NCBI RefSeq assembly: GCF_039655775.1
Contig: NZ_JBBYXJ010000001.1
Location: 1,883,501 to 1,947,500, forward strand
Direction: 5' to 3'
Length of the DNA: 64,000 bases
Source of the DNA: Iodidimonas sp. SYSU 1G8
GTDB taxonomy: Bacteria > Pseudomonadota > Alphaproteobacteria > SMXS01
Shown: piece by piece, positions 1 through 10,128 of the stretch
Layout of the letters: the number at the start of each line of letters is the position of its first letter
Numbering within the stretch: the first letter of the stretch is position 1
Notes under the pieces: generated by a model
Seen by the model: only the letters and a program-made list of their open reading frames with translations
What the model was told of the DNA's origin: nothing
Database searches by the model: none
Program-made: the position numbers and the translations under genes

Positions 1-14
1 CAAATTACACAGCC

Positions 15-770
15 ATGCTGAACCGCCTATTCCGTCACAAAACCAAACCCGTCGCCGGCGCGCCCACAGGGGGACGCGTCTATGCCATCGGCGATGTCCA
101 TGGGCGCCTCGACCTGTTGCGGGCGCTTTACCGGCTGATCGAGCAGGATGCCGCCGGCACCGAAGCGCCGTGCCGCATCGTCCTGCTGGGCGATTACGTG
201 GATCGCGGACCGGAAAGCGCGGGCGTGATCGACTTCGTGCTGGAGGGCATCGACAGCCGCTTCGATCCGGTCTTCCTCAAGGGCAACCACGAACAGTTGA
301 TGCTGGACTTTCTGGAGGATCCGGCTGTCGGGCCCGCCTGGTTCGCCACGGGCGGCGCCGATACGGTGTTGAGCTACGGCGTGCGCGTTGGAAGCGACAG
401 GATCGATCATGCGGAAATTTCGGCGCGCCTCGCCGAGGCGCTGCCACCGGCACATCGCGCGTTCCTCGATGCGCTGGCGGTGAGCCATCGCTGGGGCAAC
501 TATGTCTTTGCCCATGCCGGCATCCGGCCCCGCATCCCGCTGGAGCGCCAGGACACTCAGGATCTGCTGTGGATCCGTCGCGAATTTCTCTCGGCCGACG
601 GCTTCGGGGGGTTGTGCGTCGTCCATGGTCATTCGCAGGTTACCGATCCTGTCGACCTGCCCCACCGGGTGGCGGTCGATACCGGCGCCTACCATTCCGG
701 ACGGCTGACCGCGGCGGTTCTGGACGCGGGCGGCCGCAGGTTTCTGTCCACCGGCGACCGCGCGGGCTGA
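15..770 (+). CDS. Calcineurin-like metallophosphatase (Ser/Thr phosphatase family)
   Basis: 251-residue cytoplasmic protein of the bacterial PPP-type phosphatase family, which hydrolyses phosphoesters with two metal ions. The three metal-binding signatures are visible in order: GDVHG at residues 26-30, GDYVDRG at 59-65 and GNHE at 90-93, followed by the later histidine motifs AHAG and VHGH. Length fits the stand-alone bacterial family (about 220-260 residues). The ATG is only 14 bases from the window edge, so its promoter is not visible. It is convergent with the glycosyltransferase that ends 3 bases downstream. Substrate is unknown; the family includes protein phosphatases and diadenosine tetraphosphatases. 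Confidence 0.9.
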   Translation: MLNRLFRHKTKPVAGAPTGGRVYAIGDVHGRLDLLRALYRLIEQDAAGTEAPCRIVLLGDYVDRGPESAGVIDFVLEGIDSRFDPVFLKGNHEQLMLDFLEDPAVGPAWFATGGADTVLSYGVRVGSDRIDHAEISARLAEALPPAHRAFLDALAVSHRWGNYVFAHAGIRPRIPLERQDTQDLLWIRREFLSADGFGGLCVVHGHSQVTDPVDLPHRVAVDTGAYHSGRLTAAVLDAGGRRFLSTGDRAG

Positions 771-773
771 CGG

Positions 774-1910
774 TCAGCGCGAGAGCGCCTCGCCGAGGAT
801 TCCTTCCCACCGCGTCACGTGCCGGTCGAAATCGAACCGCTTCGCCGCGACCTCGAACGCCCGGTCCGAGGGTTTGTCCGTCATTGCGGGATGAGCGACC
901 AGCCGGTGCAGCATGGCGATGAACTGTTCGTCCGACCGCGGCAGCCACCCGGTTTCTCCGTCATCGACGATTTCGTTGGTCGCGGTCTGGATGCCGGGCG
1001 TGCGGCTGTCCAGCGCCAGCACCGGCAGGCCATTGACCATCGCCTCCATCAGAACGAGCGCGGCATGCTCCAGCCGGGACGGGAACAGCAGCACGTCGGC
1101 GGCACGGTAGAACGGAGTCAGATCGGGCTGGGCGCCGTGGAAACGGATGGGAAGCGGCCGTCCGGCGCTCGCCGCCAGCGCCTCGAGCGCCTCCCGCTCG
1201 TCGCCGTCGCCGACGATGTCGCATTCCCAGCGGGCATCGGCGGGCAGCGCCAGAAGGGCGTGCAGCACCAGCGACACGCGCTTGCTCTCATGCAGCGCCC
1301 CGGCCACCAGGAAGCGGAGCGGCGCATCGGCCGCGCGGAAACGGCGCGATCCGGTGGCCCACGTGGCCGGCGGCATGATGGTGAAACGGGCCGGATCGGT
1401 GATGCCGGTGCGATCCATGATACCCTCGGCGCTGCTGCGGCTCAGCCGGACCGTCGTGTCCGCATGGGCAACCGCCCAGCGCTGCAATCCCAAGGCCGAC
1501 CGCACGGAAAGCCGGCGGTGCAGGCCAGGCGTGCTGAAGCGGGCGATCTCGTCCGGATAGGTGTAGGAATGTGGGAAATAGACCCAGGGCCGGCCGGGAA
1601 ACTTCCGCGCATGTCCGCGCAGAAACGTGTGCTCGCTGCCGATGGTGACATCCGGCGCCCGACAATCGAGGCGCTGGACCTGACGCGCGCCGCGCCGCAG
1701 GGAAAGAGGCAGGTTCATCCGCCACATCAATCCGTTGCCGTAATCAGCCGGCGGCAGATGATGCAGGGTGACGCCGTCCAGCGCCGCCCTCTGGCGCGCG
1801 ATCACGCTGACCTGATGGCCACGCGCCGCGAACGCCTCGATCAGGCGTTTGTTATAGGCACCGCTGCCCGACGTGCCGTCGAGCATTCCCACGAGAAAGC
1901 GAACATGCAT
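774..1910 (-). CDS. Glycosyltransferase family 4-like (GT-B fold)
   Basis: 378-residue predicted glycosyltransferase. The N-terminus (MHVRFLVGMLDG) has the glycine-rich first loop of GT-B enzymes. The C-terminal half has the nucleotide-sugar domain, with LLFPSRLEHAALVLMEAMVNG containing the E-x7-E type motif followed by a DDGETGWL segment. This type usually transfers a sugar to lipopolysaccharide or exopolysaccharide on the cytoplasmic face. The frame is open 50 codons further upstream, but the ATG at 1910 starts the canonical first beta strand, so it is preferred. Convergent with the metallophosphatase. Acceptor and donor cannot be told from sequence. Confidence 0.88.
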   Translation of the reverse strand: MHVRFLVGMLDGTSGSGAYNKRLIEAFAARGHQVSVIARQRAALDGVTLHHLPPADYGNGLMWRMNLPLSLRRGARQVQRLDCRAPDVTIGSEHTFLRGHARKFPGRPWVYFPHSYTYPDEIARFSTPGLHRRLSVRSALGLQRWAVAHADTTVRLSRSSAEGIMDRTGITDPARFTIMPPATWATGSRRFRAADAPLRFLVAGALHESKRVSLVLHALLALPADARWECDIVGDGDEREALEALAASAGRPLPIRFHGAQPDLTPFYRAADVLLFPSRLEHAALVLMEAMVNGLPVLALDSRTPGIQTATNEIVDDGETGWLPRSDEQFIAMLHRLVAHPAMTDKPSDRAFEVAAKRFDFDRHVTRWEGILGEALSR

Positions 1911-1992
1911 GGAGTATCGATATACGGCATGAACGCGGACCGCGCCAGCATGGCCGGGACAGGAGCCGCACCTGTCCCGCCCCGCCTCTGCC

Positions 1993-4365
1993 TCAGAAGT
2001 TGTAGGTAAGCTCGATGCCGTAGGTGCGCGGCGCGTTGAGCATGGCGAAATTCCACACACCCGAAATGGTCGAGGTGCGCAGGATATAGATCTCGTTGGT
2101 CAGGTTCTTGCCGAACACCGCGACCCGGTAGCGGTCATCGGCATCGTACCAGGTGATGCTGGCGTTGACGATGTTGGACGGTCCGCGCAGCGGCGAGACC
2201 ACGACGCCATTGTAGTTGGTGATGCCGTTCACCGTGCCCGTGGGGAAACCGGCCTGGGTCGTGAGCTGGCTCGATTCATAGATCCATTCGGCGTTCAGGC
2301 TGAGCGTGCCGGCGTCGCCCACCGGAAAGTCGTAGGTGCCGGCAAGCCGCGCATTCCACTTGGGCGCGCGGTTGAGCGGCAGCCCCGTGAGGTCGACGGG
2401 TTGGGTGAGGCCGACCGCGGGGCCACAGGGCAGCAACGACGGATCGTTCGGCGTCGCGCCGTTCAGATCCTCGCAATAGTCGGTGTACTTGGCGTCCAGA
2501 TATCCGACCGAACCGGACAGGGAGAAGCCCCGGAACGGCAACGCCGTCACTTCCAGTTCCAGGCCGCGCAGCCGGGCGCTCGCCGCGTTGTCGGTGATGA
2601 CGTCGACCGAGCCCGAGGGAGACTGCTTCGAGATGCTGCGCTGCAGGCCCTTCGCTTCCATCCAGAACGCCGCGCCGTTGACGCGCAGCATGTTGTCGAA
2701 GCCGTCCCACTTGAAGCCGACCTCGTAGGTATCGACCCGCTCGGGATCGTACGGACCCGCCAGCGCCGCCGACGACGCGTTGCCGTTGAAGCCGCCCGCC
2801 CGAAAGCCGCGCGCCCAGTAGCCATAGGCGAACAGCGTATCCGCGAGCTGGTAATTGAGGCCGATCCGGGGACTGACATTGGTCCAGGACTCATCCAGCG
2901 TCTCGATCCGGCCGGCGCAGTCGCCCGGCGCGGCGGCGCAGATGTCCATGCGCTTCTTGTCCGCCGAATAGCGTGCGCCGGTGACCAGCGTCAGCCGGTC
3001 GGTCAGATGCCAGTTGGCCTGGGCGAACAGGCCCCATTGTTCGTTGCGCTGGGCCGAGCCCATGTTGAACTCGATCTGGGCCGGCGGCGCGACGAAGCCG
3101 AGAAACTGGGTGCGGTCGAGATCATAGGCCTGCCGCAGGTAGAGCACGCCGGCGACAAAATCCACGAAGTCGGAGAATTCCGAGGCGAACCGGAGTTCGT
3201 GCGACGTCTGGTAATGGCTGGTGAAGTCGTTGGACGAGAAAAGGCTGCCGACGGTCCCGTCGGGATCGAGGGTCGAGTGCTCATCGGTATGACGGTAATT
3301 GCCGATATAAGTGATCGTGCCGATATCGGGCAGCGTGTAGTTCATCTCGCCGGTGATGCCCCAGACGTCGAGATCGTTGAACTCGCCCTGCGGGCGGTTC
3401 TGGTTGATGGCGTACGATTCCTTGTCGGGCTCGCGCGCGCAGCTGGCCGCGGCGACGTCACCGCCGAATTGCTGCGCCAGGATGTCCACCATGGCATCGT
3501 TGGCGCCGCCCGACGATGCCATCAGGGTCGGATCGACCCGGCAGGTGTTGTAGGCCAGCAGGGTCGAGGAATCACCGCGTACGCGCACGAACTCGCCGCG
3601 CAGCACCATATCGAAATTGTCGGTGACATATTTGAAGCTGGGCAGCAGCGTGATCCGGTCCTGACCGCCGACCTTCTCGTTGCTGAAGCGGTTTTCGTAG
3701 AAGCCGTCCGACGTGGACGACTTGACGGCCAGCCGGAACGCCGCGACACCATCTACCAGCGGCACGTTCACCATGCCCTTGGCTTCCAACCGTCCGTAGT
3801 TTCCCGCCAGCATGCCGCCCATGGCCTGGAATTCGCTGACGTCCGGCGCGGCGCGGCGTACCAGAATGGCGCCCGCCGTGGCGTTCCGGCCCTGGAGCGT
3901 CCCCTGCGGCCCGCGCAGGACCTCGACCGATTCGATATCGAGCAGGTCGGTCAGCGCGACGCTGGCCCGCGCTTCCGTCACCCCGTCGACGACCACGGCC
4001 ACGGACGGATCGCTGAACGATTCGCGCTCGTCCGTCCCCAGCCCGCGCATGAAGAAGGAGGATGCAAAGGGCGAGATGCCCTCGGGCGCCAGCTGGACAT
4101 TCGGCGTCGAGCCGCTGAAATCGGCGATGTCCTTGGCGAATTTCCGTTCCAGCTCGTCGCCGCTGAACGCCGTCATGGCGATGGGCACCGTCTGTACCGT
4201 TTCGGACCGCTTCTGCGCCTGAACGATCACGTTTTCGATCACGCGCCGCGGGCCCGGCCCATCCGCCGCCACCGCAGCGTCCTGGGCGAAAGCACCGCTG
4301 GTGCCGGGCAAAATCACACTCAATGCGGCGAGCGATGCTCGCGCCAACAATGTCTTCGTGGTCAT
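1993..4365 (-). CDS. TonB-dependent outer-membrane receptor
   Basis: 790-residue outer-membrane receptor. It begins with a signal peptide (MTTKTLLARA... ending near GAFAQ), then a TonB-box-like segment (IENVIVQAQKR), a plug domain with RGLGTDER and VEVLRGPQGTLQGRNA, and a long beta-barrel ending in an aromatic residue (NF). The second ATG at 4365 is chosen because GGGAGA precedes it at good distance; an ATG 15 bases upstream is possible. This receptor class imports siderophores, vitamin B12 or, in catabolic islands, hydrophobic carbon sources. It is divergent from a TetR gene (4570) across an AT-rich spacer, and a Rieske oxygenase follows that regulator, so uptake of a degradable substrate is the favoured inference. 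Confidence 0.93.
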   Translation of the reverse strand: MTTKTLLARASLAALSVILPGTSGAFAQDAAVAADGPGPRRVIENVIVQAQKRSETVQTVPIAMTAFSGDELERKFAKDIADFSGSTPNVQLAPEGISPFASSFFMRGLGTDERESFSDPSVAVVVDGVTEARASVALTDLLDIESVEVLRGPQGTLQGRNATAGAILVRRAAPDVSEFQAMGGMLAGNYGRLEAKGMVNVPLVDGVAAFRLAVKSSTSDGFYENRFSNEKVGGQDRITLLPSFKYVTDNFDMVLRGEFVRVRGDSSTLLAYNTCRVDPTLMASSGGANDAMVDILAQQFGGDVAAASCAREPDKESYAINQNRPQGEFNDLDVWGITGEMNYTLPDIGTITYIGNYRHTDEHSTLDPDGTVGSLFSSNDFTSHYQTSHELRFASEFSDFVDFVAGVLYLRQAYDLDRTQFLGFVAPPAQIEFNMGSAQRNEQWGLFAQANWHLTDRLTLVTGARYSADKKRMDICAAAPGDCAGRIETLDESWTNVSPRIGLNYQLADTLFAYGYWARGFRAGGFNGNASSAALAGPYDPERVDTYEVGFKWDGFDNMLRVNGAAFWMEAKGLQRSISKQSPSGSVDVITDNAASARLRGLELEVTALPFRGFSLSGSVGYLDAKYTDYCEDLNGATPNDPSLLPCGPAVGLTQPVDLTGLPLNRAPKWNARLAGTYDFPVGDAGTLSLNAEWIYESSQLTTQAGFPTGTVNGITNYNGVVVSPLRGPSNIVNASITWYDADDRYRVAVFGKNLTNEIYILRTSTISGVWNFAMLNAPRTYGIELTYNF

Positions 4366-4455
4366 GACTGTCTCCCCCATTATCCGGCGCTGACCGGTCG
4401 AGGCCCCACACCTCGCCCGCAGGCGATGCGGACGGTAACAGTCTTCCTGAACTTT

Positions 4456-4487
4456 TTAAAATAATATTCTTAGTAGTATATTTTTAA
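4456..4487. promoter_or_regulatory. AT-rich imperfect palindrome between TonB receptor and TetR gene
   Basis: A 32-bp AT-only-like element with TTAAAA and TTTTAA outer arms and partly complementary AATAT/AGTATA inner arms. It sits in the 204-bp divergent spacer between the receptor start (4365) and the TetR start (4570), in otherwise GC-rich DNA. It could be an operator for the adjacent TetR protein or an UP-like promoter element. The nonamer GTAACAGTC just beside it (4435-4443) recurs in the spacer before the second TetR paralogue (6788-6796). Confidence 0.35.
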
Positions 4488-4569
4488 TAACCCCATGCAG
4501 GCCCGGCGACATAGCGCATGTTACGGGTCTATAATCCGTCCAAGGCAGCCGGTCGGGGGACCATCCTTC

Positions 4570-5316
4570 GTGAACAGAAAGACAAGCTACGGCGCTGCGT
4601 TCGTGTCTCAGTCGGATGGCAACGCGGCCAAGGCGCGGCAGAAGCGCATGGCGGCGCTGGAAAAGGCCAAGGGCACGACCGATCCCGACAAATGGCAAAC
4701 CACCAAGAGCGGCTTCACCCGCGAGAGCATCCTGCGCGCGGTGGTCGAATGTCTGGCGGAGGATGGCTATTCGCGACTGACCATGACCCAGGTGGCCAAG
4801 AAGGCCGGCCTGACCAAAGGCGCGCTGCAGCACTATTTCGATTCCAAGTCGGCCGCCATCGAAGCGGCGCTGACCCGGATATTCGAGGACCAGCTGGCGC
4901 TTCAGCGGGAATCGGCACGGCGCCCCACGGAAGCGGCCGACGATCAGCTACACGACAGGCGCATCGAGGCGCTGTGGCACTATGTGCGCGATTCTTCTTA
5001 TGTCGCGTTCATGGAAATCGCCATGGCCGGGCGGAAGGAGCCGCATCTGCACAAGCTCGTCCAGGCGCATTATCAGGAATATTTCCGGCTCTCGCGCGAA
5101 GCCGCCGCCGAGCTGCTTCCCGAATGGCAGGCCGACGTGGAGAAGTTCAACTTCGTCGCCCACCTCGTCTCCACCGTGATCGAGGGCATGGCCGTCCGTC
5201 AGGAGTTCGGGATTTCCGATGAGCATTACGACGAGGCCGTTCGCGCCTTTCTCAAGCGCACGGTCGGCGACATCTTCACCGGCAAGCTTTCCCCCTTTGC
5301 CCCGGGCGCCGCGTAG
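4570..5316 (+). CDS. TetR/AcrR family transcriptional regulator (paralogue A)
   Basis: 248-residue one-component repressor. The TetR DNA-binding domain is clear: FTRESILRAVVECLAEDGYS then LTMTQVAKKAGLTKGALQHYF, which matches the helix-turn-helix and the following YF motif. A basic leader of about 40 residues precedes the domain. GTG at 4570 is preferred because GGGGGA lies nine bases upstream; an ATG 75 bases upstream has no good site. It is about 60 percent similar by eye to the TetR at 7015, including the shared WQTTKS segment before the helix-turn-helix, so the two are paralogues flanking a Rieske gene. It is divergent from the TonB receptor, its likely target. Ligand unknown. Confidence 0.88.
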   Translation: MNRKTSYGAAFVSQSDGNAAKARQKRMAALEKAKGTTDPDKWQTTKSGFTRESILRAVVECLAEDGYSRLTMTQVAKKAGLTKGALQHYFDSKSAAIEAALTRIFEDQLALQRESARRPTEAADDQLHDRRIEALWHYVRDSSYVAFMEIAMAGRKEPHLHKLVQAHYQEYFRLSREAAAELLPEWQADVEKFNFVAHLVSTVIEGMAVRQEFGISDEHYDEAVRAFLKRTVGDIFTGKLSPFAPGAA

Positions 5317-5324
5317 CGCGTCGA

Positions 5325-6701
5325 TCAGGCGTTCAGATAGGCGTCCAGCGTCCGGTGAATGCGGCGAATCCGCACCTCCTGATAATTGCCCAGGGTCTGC
5401 CCGGCCTTGCGGGATGCCTTGAACCCCTTTTGCTGCATGTCGAGATTCATGGTGTCCTGATCATAGACCGCGCCGAGGAGCGGGTTGAGGCCCGGCACCT
5501 CCGTGTAGGACTGTTTGATGCCGATCTTCACCGGCGCTGGCGCCTCGGGGGCGGTTTCGCCGTCGGCGAGAGGCCTGAGCAACAAGAGATCGAAAACGGC
5601 GCTGTCCACATCCATGCCGTTCGGCCGGAACCGATACAGCATGGGAAGCGACACGCCGGGGAAAAAGAACATGTTGGGAAACAGGTGGTACTCGATCGAG
5701 TCCAGCATTTCGCTGTCGCTATACCCGGACAGATCCACCTTGAACTCCTCGCTCATGGTCTCGCGCAGGAACTGGGCGGCGGTCGCCCGGGCGGTTTCGC
5801 CTTCCTTCAGGGTCACGCCCCGGGGCGCGAAGCGCATCTTCTCGATGATTTCCTGCTGGCTCTGCTCCACGGGATAGTGCGGACTCTGGATGCCGACCGT
5901 GTGCACGAATCGGGTCACCTTGTCGCTGAATGTGTCGTACTGGCAGTTGGCGTCGCTGGTGATCGCCAGGGACTGCTGGTGGGTTTCGACGACATGATAA
6001 GCCTCGAGAAACGCTTCCTGCGCCGCCTTCCAGTTGGCCGGCAGGATTTTCTGGATATGCATGGCGACGTAGCGCCGCGACAGATCCCACCGGTCCTTGA
6101 GATGGTCGGCCAGCGGCCCGAGATAGTCTTCGAGCGGCCCGGCATTCTCATCCATGTTGATGAAGATGAAGCCGCCCCAGCGCGCCACCTTCACCTGGGG
6201 CAGCCTGAATTCGTCGTCGGTGACCTTGGGGAAGTCCCAGCGGCAGGGAATCTCCTTGAGGCTGCCGTCCAGATTCCAGGTCCAGCCGTGAAAGGGGCAG
6301 CGGAACTGCATGACGTTGCCGACGCTGTCCGACGGACGCAGCTGGGTGCCGCGGTGCAGGCACGAATTCCAGTACGCCCTCACCTCGTCGGGCGCCACGC
6401 GCGCGACGAGAATTGAGTATGGCCCGACGTCATGGACATAGTGGTCACCCACTTCCGGAATGTGCTCTTCCCGGCAGGCCCACTGCCAGACCTTGTTCCA
6501 CATCCGGTCGAACTCGGCCTGAAAGAACGCCGGCGAGGTGTAGCGGTCGTACGGCATGTCCTCGTCGCCAAGAAAGGTGTAGTCCTCGGCGATCAGCGCC
6601 GCTGGCACCTCCCAGCCATCCCGCAGGATCAGGTCACGGGTGCTGGGGCCGGGGCAACGCGCCTCGCCGGGCTTCAGGGACTCTGGAGCCTGCACATTCA
6701 T
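5325..6701 (-). CDS. Rieske non-heme iron oxygenase, alpha subunit
   Basis: 458-residue aromatic-ring-hydroxylating-type oxygenase. The Rieske [2Fe-2S] ligands are C114/H116 and C135/H138. The mononuclear iron site follows in LEAYHVVETH, with E233, H236 and H241; naphthalene dioxygenase has Asp at the bridging position. A strong AAGGAGAGG precedes the ATG. The gene is convergent with TetR paralogue A (9-bp gap) and divergent from TetR paralogue B, so either may control it. It is clearly more distant from the three tandem Rieske genes at 11133-15567 than they are from each other. No beta subunit, ferredoxin or reductase gene adjoins it, so electrons must come from elsewhere. Substrate unknown. 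Confidence 0.92.
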   Translation of the reverse strand: MNVQAPESLKPGEARCPGPSTRDLILRDGWEVPAALIAEDYTFLGDEDMPYDRYTSPAFFQAEFDRMWNKVWQWACREEHIPEVGDHYVHDVGPYSILVARVAPDEVRAYWNSCLHRGTQLRPSDSVGNVMQFRCPFHGWTWNLDGSLKEIPCRWDFPKVTDDEFRLPQVKVARWGGFIFINMDENAGPLEDYLGPLADHLKDRWDLSRRYVAMHIQKILPANWKAAQEAFLEAYHVVETHQQSLAITSDANCQYDTFSDKVTRFVHTVGIQSPHYPVEQSQQEIIEKMRFAPRGVTLKEGETARATAAQFLRETMSEEFKVDLSGYSDSEMLDSIEYHLFPNMFFFPGVSLPMLYRFRPNGMDVDSAVFDLLLLRPLADGETAPEAPAPVKIGIKQSYTEVPGLNPLLGAVYDQDTMNLDMQQKGFKASRKAGQTLGNYQEVRIRRIHRTLDAYLNA

Positions 6702-7014
6702 GGGACCTCTCCTTTTCCATCATCAAGCGCCACTACCGTAACGCGCTTTCACTGACATCGATAAGTCATATCCGCATAATTTCGGATGTAACAGTCCAAG
6801 TATAATTTTTTATGATTACAAAAAGACAAATTTGATTGTTTTTTGTGTAACGCCAATTACACCTCAACCCTAGGGTTTCCAACTGATACAGGGTCGCAAG
6901 AGAGCGGCGAAAAAACGTCCGTAATAAATTTTCACCTGTCAAAATGGACATCTTTGTGGACGACGTACGCAATCGGGCATAGCATCCTTGTCAAAATCAG
7001 GGGGGATAACACCA
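6702..7014. other. Divergent regulatory spacer, no gene
   Basis: 313-bp spacer between the Rieske gene (leftward) and TetR paralogue B (rightward). It is markedly AT-rich compared with its flanks, as expected for back-to-back promoters. It contains a perfect 6-bp-arm inverted repeat (listed separately) and the nonamer GTAACAGTC at 6788-6796 that also occurs before TetR paralogue A. Short open frames here have no family features and are not called. Confidence 0.6.
6845..6862. promoter_or_regulatory. Inverted repeat GTGTAA-N6-TTACAC, candidate TetR operator
   Basis: Perfect 18-bp dyad with 6-bp arms around a 6-bp centre, in the spacer between the Rieske gene and TetR paralogue B. Size and placement fit an operator for the adjacent TetR-family protein, which would then repress both itself and the oxygenase. 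Inference from position and symmetry only. Confidence 0.5.
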
Positions 7015-7800
7015 ATGGTGTTGGGTAGTCCGGGGAACGAAATTCATACCGCCAGCAAGTTGAAACTCGCCGGGCAGTCGGACATGGACCTTGCCGCCGA
7101 TCTGAACGGCCTGGATTCGCGCCAGCGCCGGAAACTGGCGCTGCAACGGGCCAAGGAAACATCCGACCCTGAGCACTGGCAGACGACCAAGAGCGAGTTC
7201 ACGCGCGAGAGCATCCTGCGCGCCATCGTCGACTGTCTTGCCGAATACGGCTATTCCAATCTGACGCTCGGACAGGTCGCCAAAAAGGCCGGTCTGTCCA
7301 AGGGCGCCATGCAGCATCATTTCGAATCCAAGTCCGCCGCGATCGAGGCGGCGCTGCAGTTCATCTTCTCGCAGCAGCTTGCCTTGCAGAGGACCTATGC
7401 CCGCCGGCCTTCGGAACCGGCGGACCAGGAACTCCATGGCCGCCGCGTGGAGGCGCTGTGGGAATTCGTCCAGGATCCGTCCTATGTCGCCTTTGCCGAG
7501 ATCGCCATGGCATCGCGCACGGACGAGCATCTGCGCAAGCTGGTGCAGGAGCACTATGCCGAGTACCACAAGCAGGCGCGCCAGGCCGCTGCCGAACTGA
7601 TGCCCGAATGGCAGAACGATCTGGACAAGTTCCGCGTCATGTCGCGGCTGGTGCTGACTTGTCTCGAGGGCATGGCGCTGCGCCAGACCTTCGGCCTCTC
7701 CGACGACCGGGAGGACAGTGCCCTGCGCGAGTATCTCGTCACGCTGGTGGCGTCGGTATTCCGGGAGACCCAGCAGATGATGGCCAACCGCAACAGCTGA
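7015..7800 (+). CDS. TetR/AcrR family transcriptional regulator (paralogue B)
   Basis: 261-residue repressor with a TetR domain at about residues 65-120 (FTRESILRAIVDCLAEYGYS, then TLGQVAKKAGLSKGAMQHHF). It closely resembles the TetR at 4570 along most of its length, including the lead-in WQTTKS and the SKSAAIEAAL helix, so a local duplication is likely. ATG 7015 is selected because GGGGGGA lies eight bases upstream; the frame also opens nine codons earlier. Divergent from the Rieske gene at 5325. A strong bidirectional terminator follows. Ligand unknown. Confidence 0.88.
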   Translation: MVLGSPGNEIHTASKLKLAGQSDMDLAADLNGLDSRQRRKLALQRAKETSDPEHWQTTKSEFTRESILRAIVDCLAEYGYSNLTLGQVAKKAGLSKGAMQHHFESKSAAIEAALQFIFSQQLALQRTYARRPSEPADQELHGRRVEALWEFVQDPSYVAFAEIAMASRTDEHLRKLVQEHYAEYHKQARQAAAELMPEWQNDLDKFRVMSRLVLTCLEGMALRQTFGLSDDREDSALREYLVTLVASVFRETQQMMANRNS

Positions 7801-7837
7801 TCCCAGGCACGGACTCCGCCGTCACGGAGGTCACGTC

Positions 7838-7867
7838 AAAAAAAGGGCCGGCATGCCGGCCCTTTTT
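7838..7867. terminator. Bidirectional intrinsic terminator
   Basis: Perfect GC-rich palindrome of 18 bases (GGGCCGGCATGCCGGCCC) flanked by A7 on the left and T5 on the right, so it can act in both directions. It lies between the convergent TetR gene (ends 7800) and the PEP-CTERM gene (ends 7887). Confidence 0.9.
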
Positions 7868-7886
7868 GCTGCGGCGCCCCGCTGGA

Positions 7887-8588
7887 TCAGGCGGCGATGG
7901 CTGCCGCGCCCTGCGCGCGCCGGCGGATCGCGGCGAGACCGAGCATGCCCAGCCCCAGGAAACCGAATGTGACCGGTTCGGAGACCGGGGTCGCGACCCC
8001 GGCGATGGACGCCTTCATGAATTCCTGTGTGTTCTCCCACATGCCGGTCAACTGCGTCAGATCGGCCCTCAGGCCCAGCTTCACATACAGCGTGTTGGTG
8101 CTGGCGACCGTCAGCGGCACCTCGAAGGTCTGCCAGCCCTCATACGGGGCGCTGATCACCCAGGGATCGTTGACATTGTCGATCAACGCCAGGCTCGTGC
8201 CGTCCTGGGTGAATATCTGGACGCTCTCGAAGAAGTTGTTGGGATCGTTGGCGCCGACGATATCCAGATCGTTGAACGCCAGCGACAGGATGTTCGGGCC
8301 GACCGAGACACCGGTGAACTTGAGGAACATGTTCATGGAACCGGACGTCGGCGCCTGGCCGGTGGAGGCGCTCATGCCGACGCCGTTCACACCGTAGACG
8401 CCGTTGTAGCCTCCCGTAAGCGGGATATACATACCGATCTGACCAGTGGCGCTATTATAGTTGCCGACCGTGGTGGTCGCGCCGAAACCCGATACAGGGA
8501 CGCCCCAGTTGACCGGGGTCGCGACGGCGGCGTGACCGCTGAAGGCCATACTCATCAGAAGGACGAAACAGGCGAGCGCGTTTTTCAT
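7887..8588 (-). CDS. PEP-CTERM sorting domain protein
   Basis: 233-residue exported protein of unknown function. The N-terminus is a signal peptide (MKNALACFVLLMSMAFSGHA). The C-terminus has the sorting signal: SEP, then a hydrophobic FGFLGLGMLGLAAI helix, then RRR. Proteins with this tail are processed by an exosortase and linked to exopolysaccharide production. No exosortase gene is in the window, though an exopolysaccharide cluster starts at 57277. The middle resembles the beta-rich carbohydrate-binding-like domains typical of this class but no named domain is certain. ATG 8588 starts the signal peptide and has GGAAG upstream; a longer frame exists but lacks support. Confidence 0.82.
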   Translation of the reverse strand: MKNALACFVLLMSMAFSGHAAVATPVNWGVPVSGFGATTTVGNYNSATGQIGMYIPLTGGYNGVYGVNGVGMSASTGQAPTSGSMNMFLKFTGVSVGPNILSLAFNDLDIVGANDPNNFFESVQIFTQDGTSLALIDNVNDPWVISAPYEGWQTFEVPLTVASTNTLYVKLGLRADLTQLTGMWENTQEFMKASIAGVATPVSEPVTFGFLGLGMLGLAAIRRRAQGAAAIAA

Positions 8589-8709
8589 CGGATGCTTCCG
8601 GCAGCAGGGATCGGCCCCGTTCCGATCAGACTTGTCTCTTTCCCGCCATATTTGCAACAAATTTTATCTAAATTCGGACTTTGGTGCCATCAGGGTGACA
8701 TTCGGCACG

Positions 8710-8740
8710 AAAAAGGGGCGCGGTACCGGTTCCGCGCCCC
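8710..8740 (-). terminator. Intrinsic terminator of the acyl-CoA dehydrogenase gene
   Basis: Nine-bp stem GGGGCGCGG/CCGCGCCCC with an 8-base loop; on the minus strand it is followed by T5. It lies 24 bases beyond the stop codon at 8764. Confidence 0.85.
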
Positions 8741-8763
8741 TTCCCCAACGGCACAACCGGGCG

Positions 8764-9981
<1,218 letters not shown>

Positions 9982-10128
9982 TGTTGTCTCCCTTCGGATC
10001 GTGACGGCGGCCTGAGGATGGCGGCGCGCGGCATCGCGCGGCCAGACCTTGCGGGCCGTATTCATCGGCGGTTTCCGCCGGGGACACAAGGATAAGTTAC
10101 GGGTGCAGATCTCTCGCCAGCGGGCGCG

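Noticed and set aside
2401-4464. Long plus-strand open frame opposite the first TonB receptor
   Set aside because: Antisense shadow with no ribosome site, signal or domain; the receptor on the minus strand is clear.
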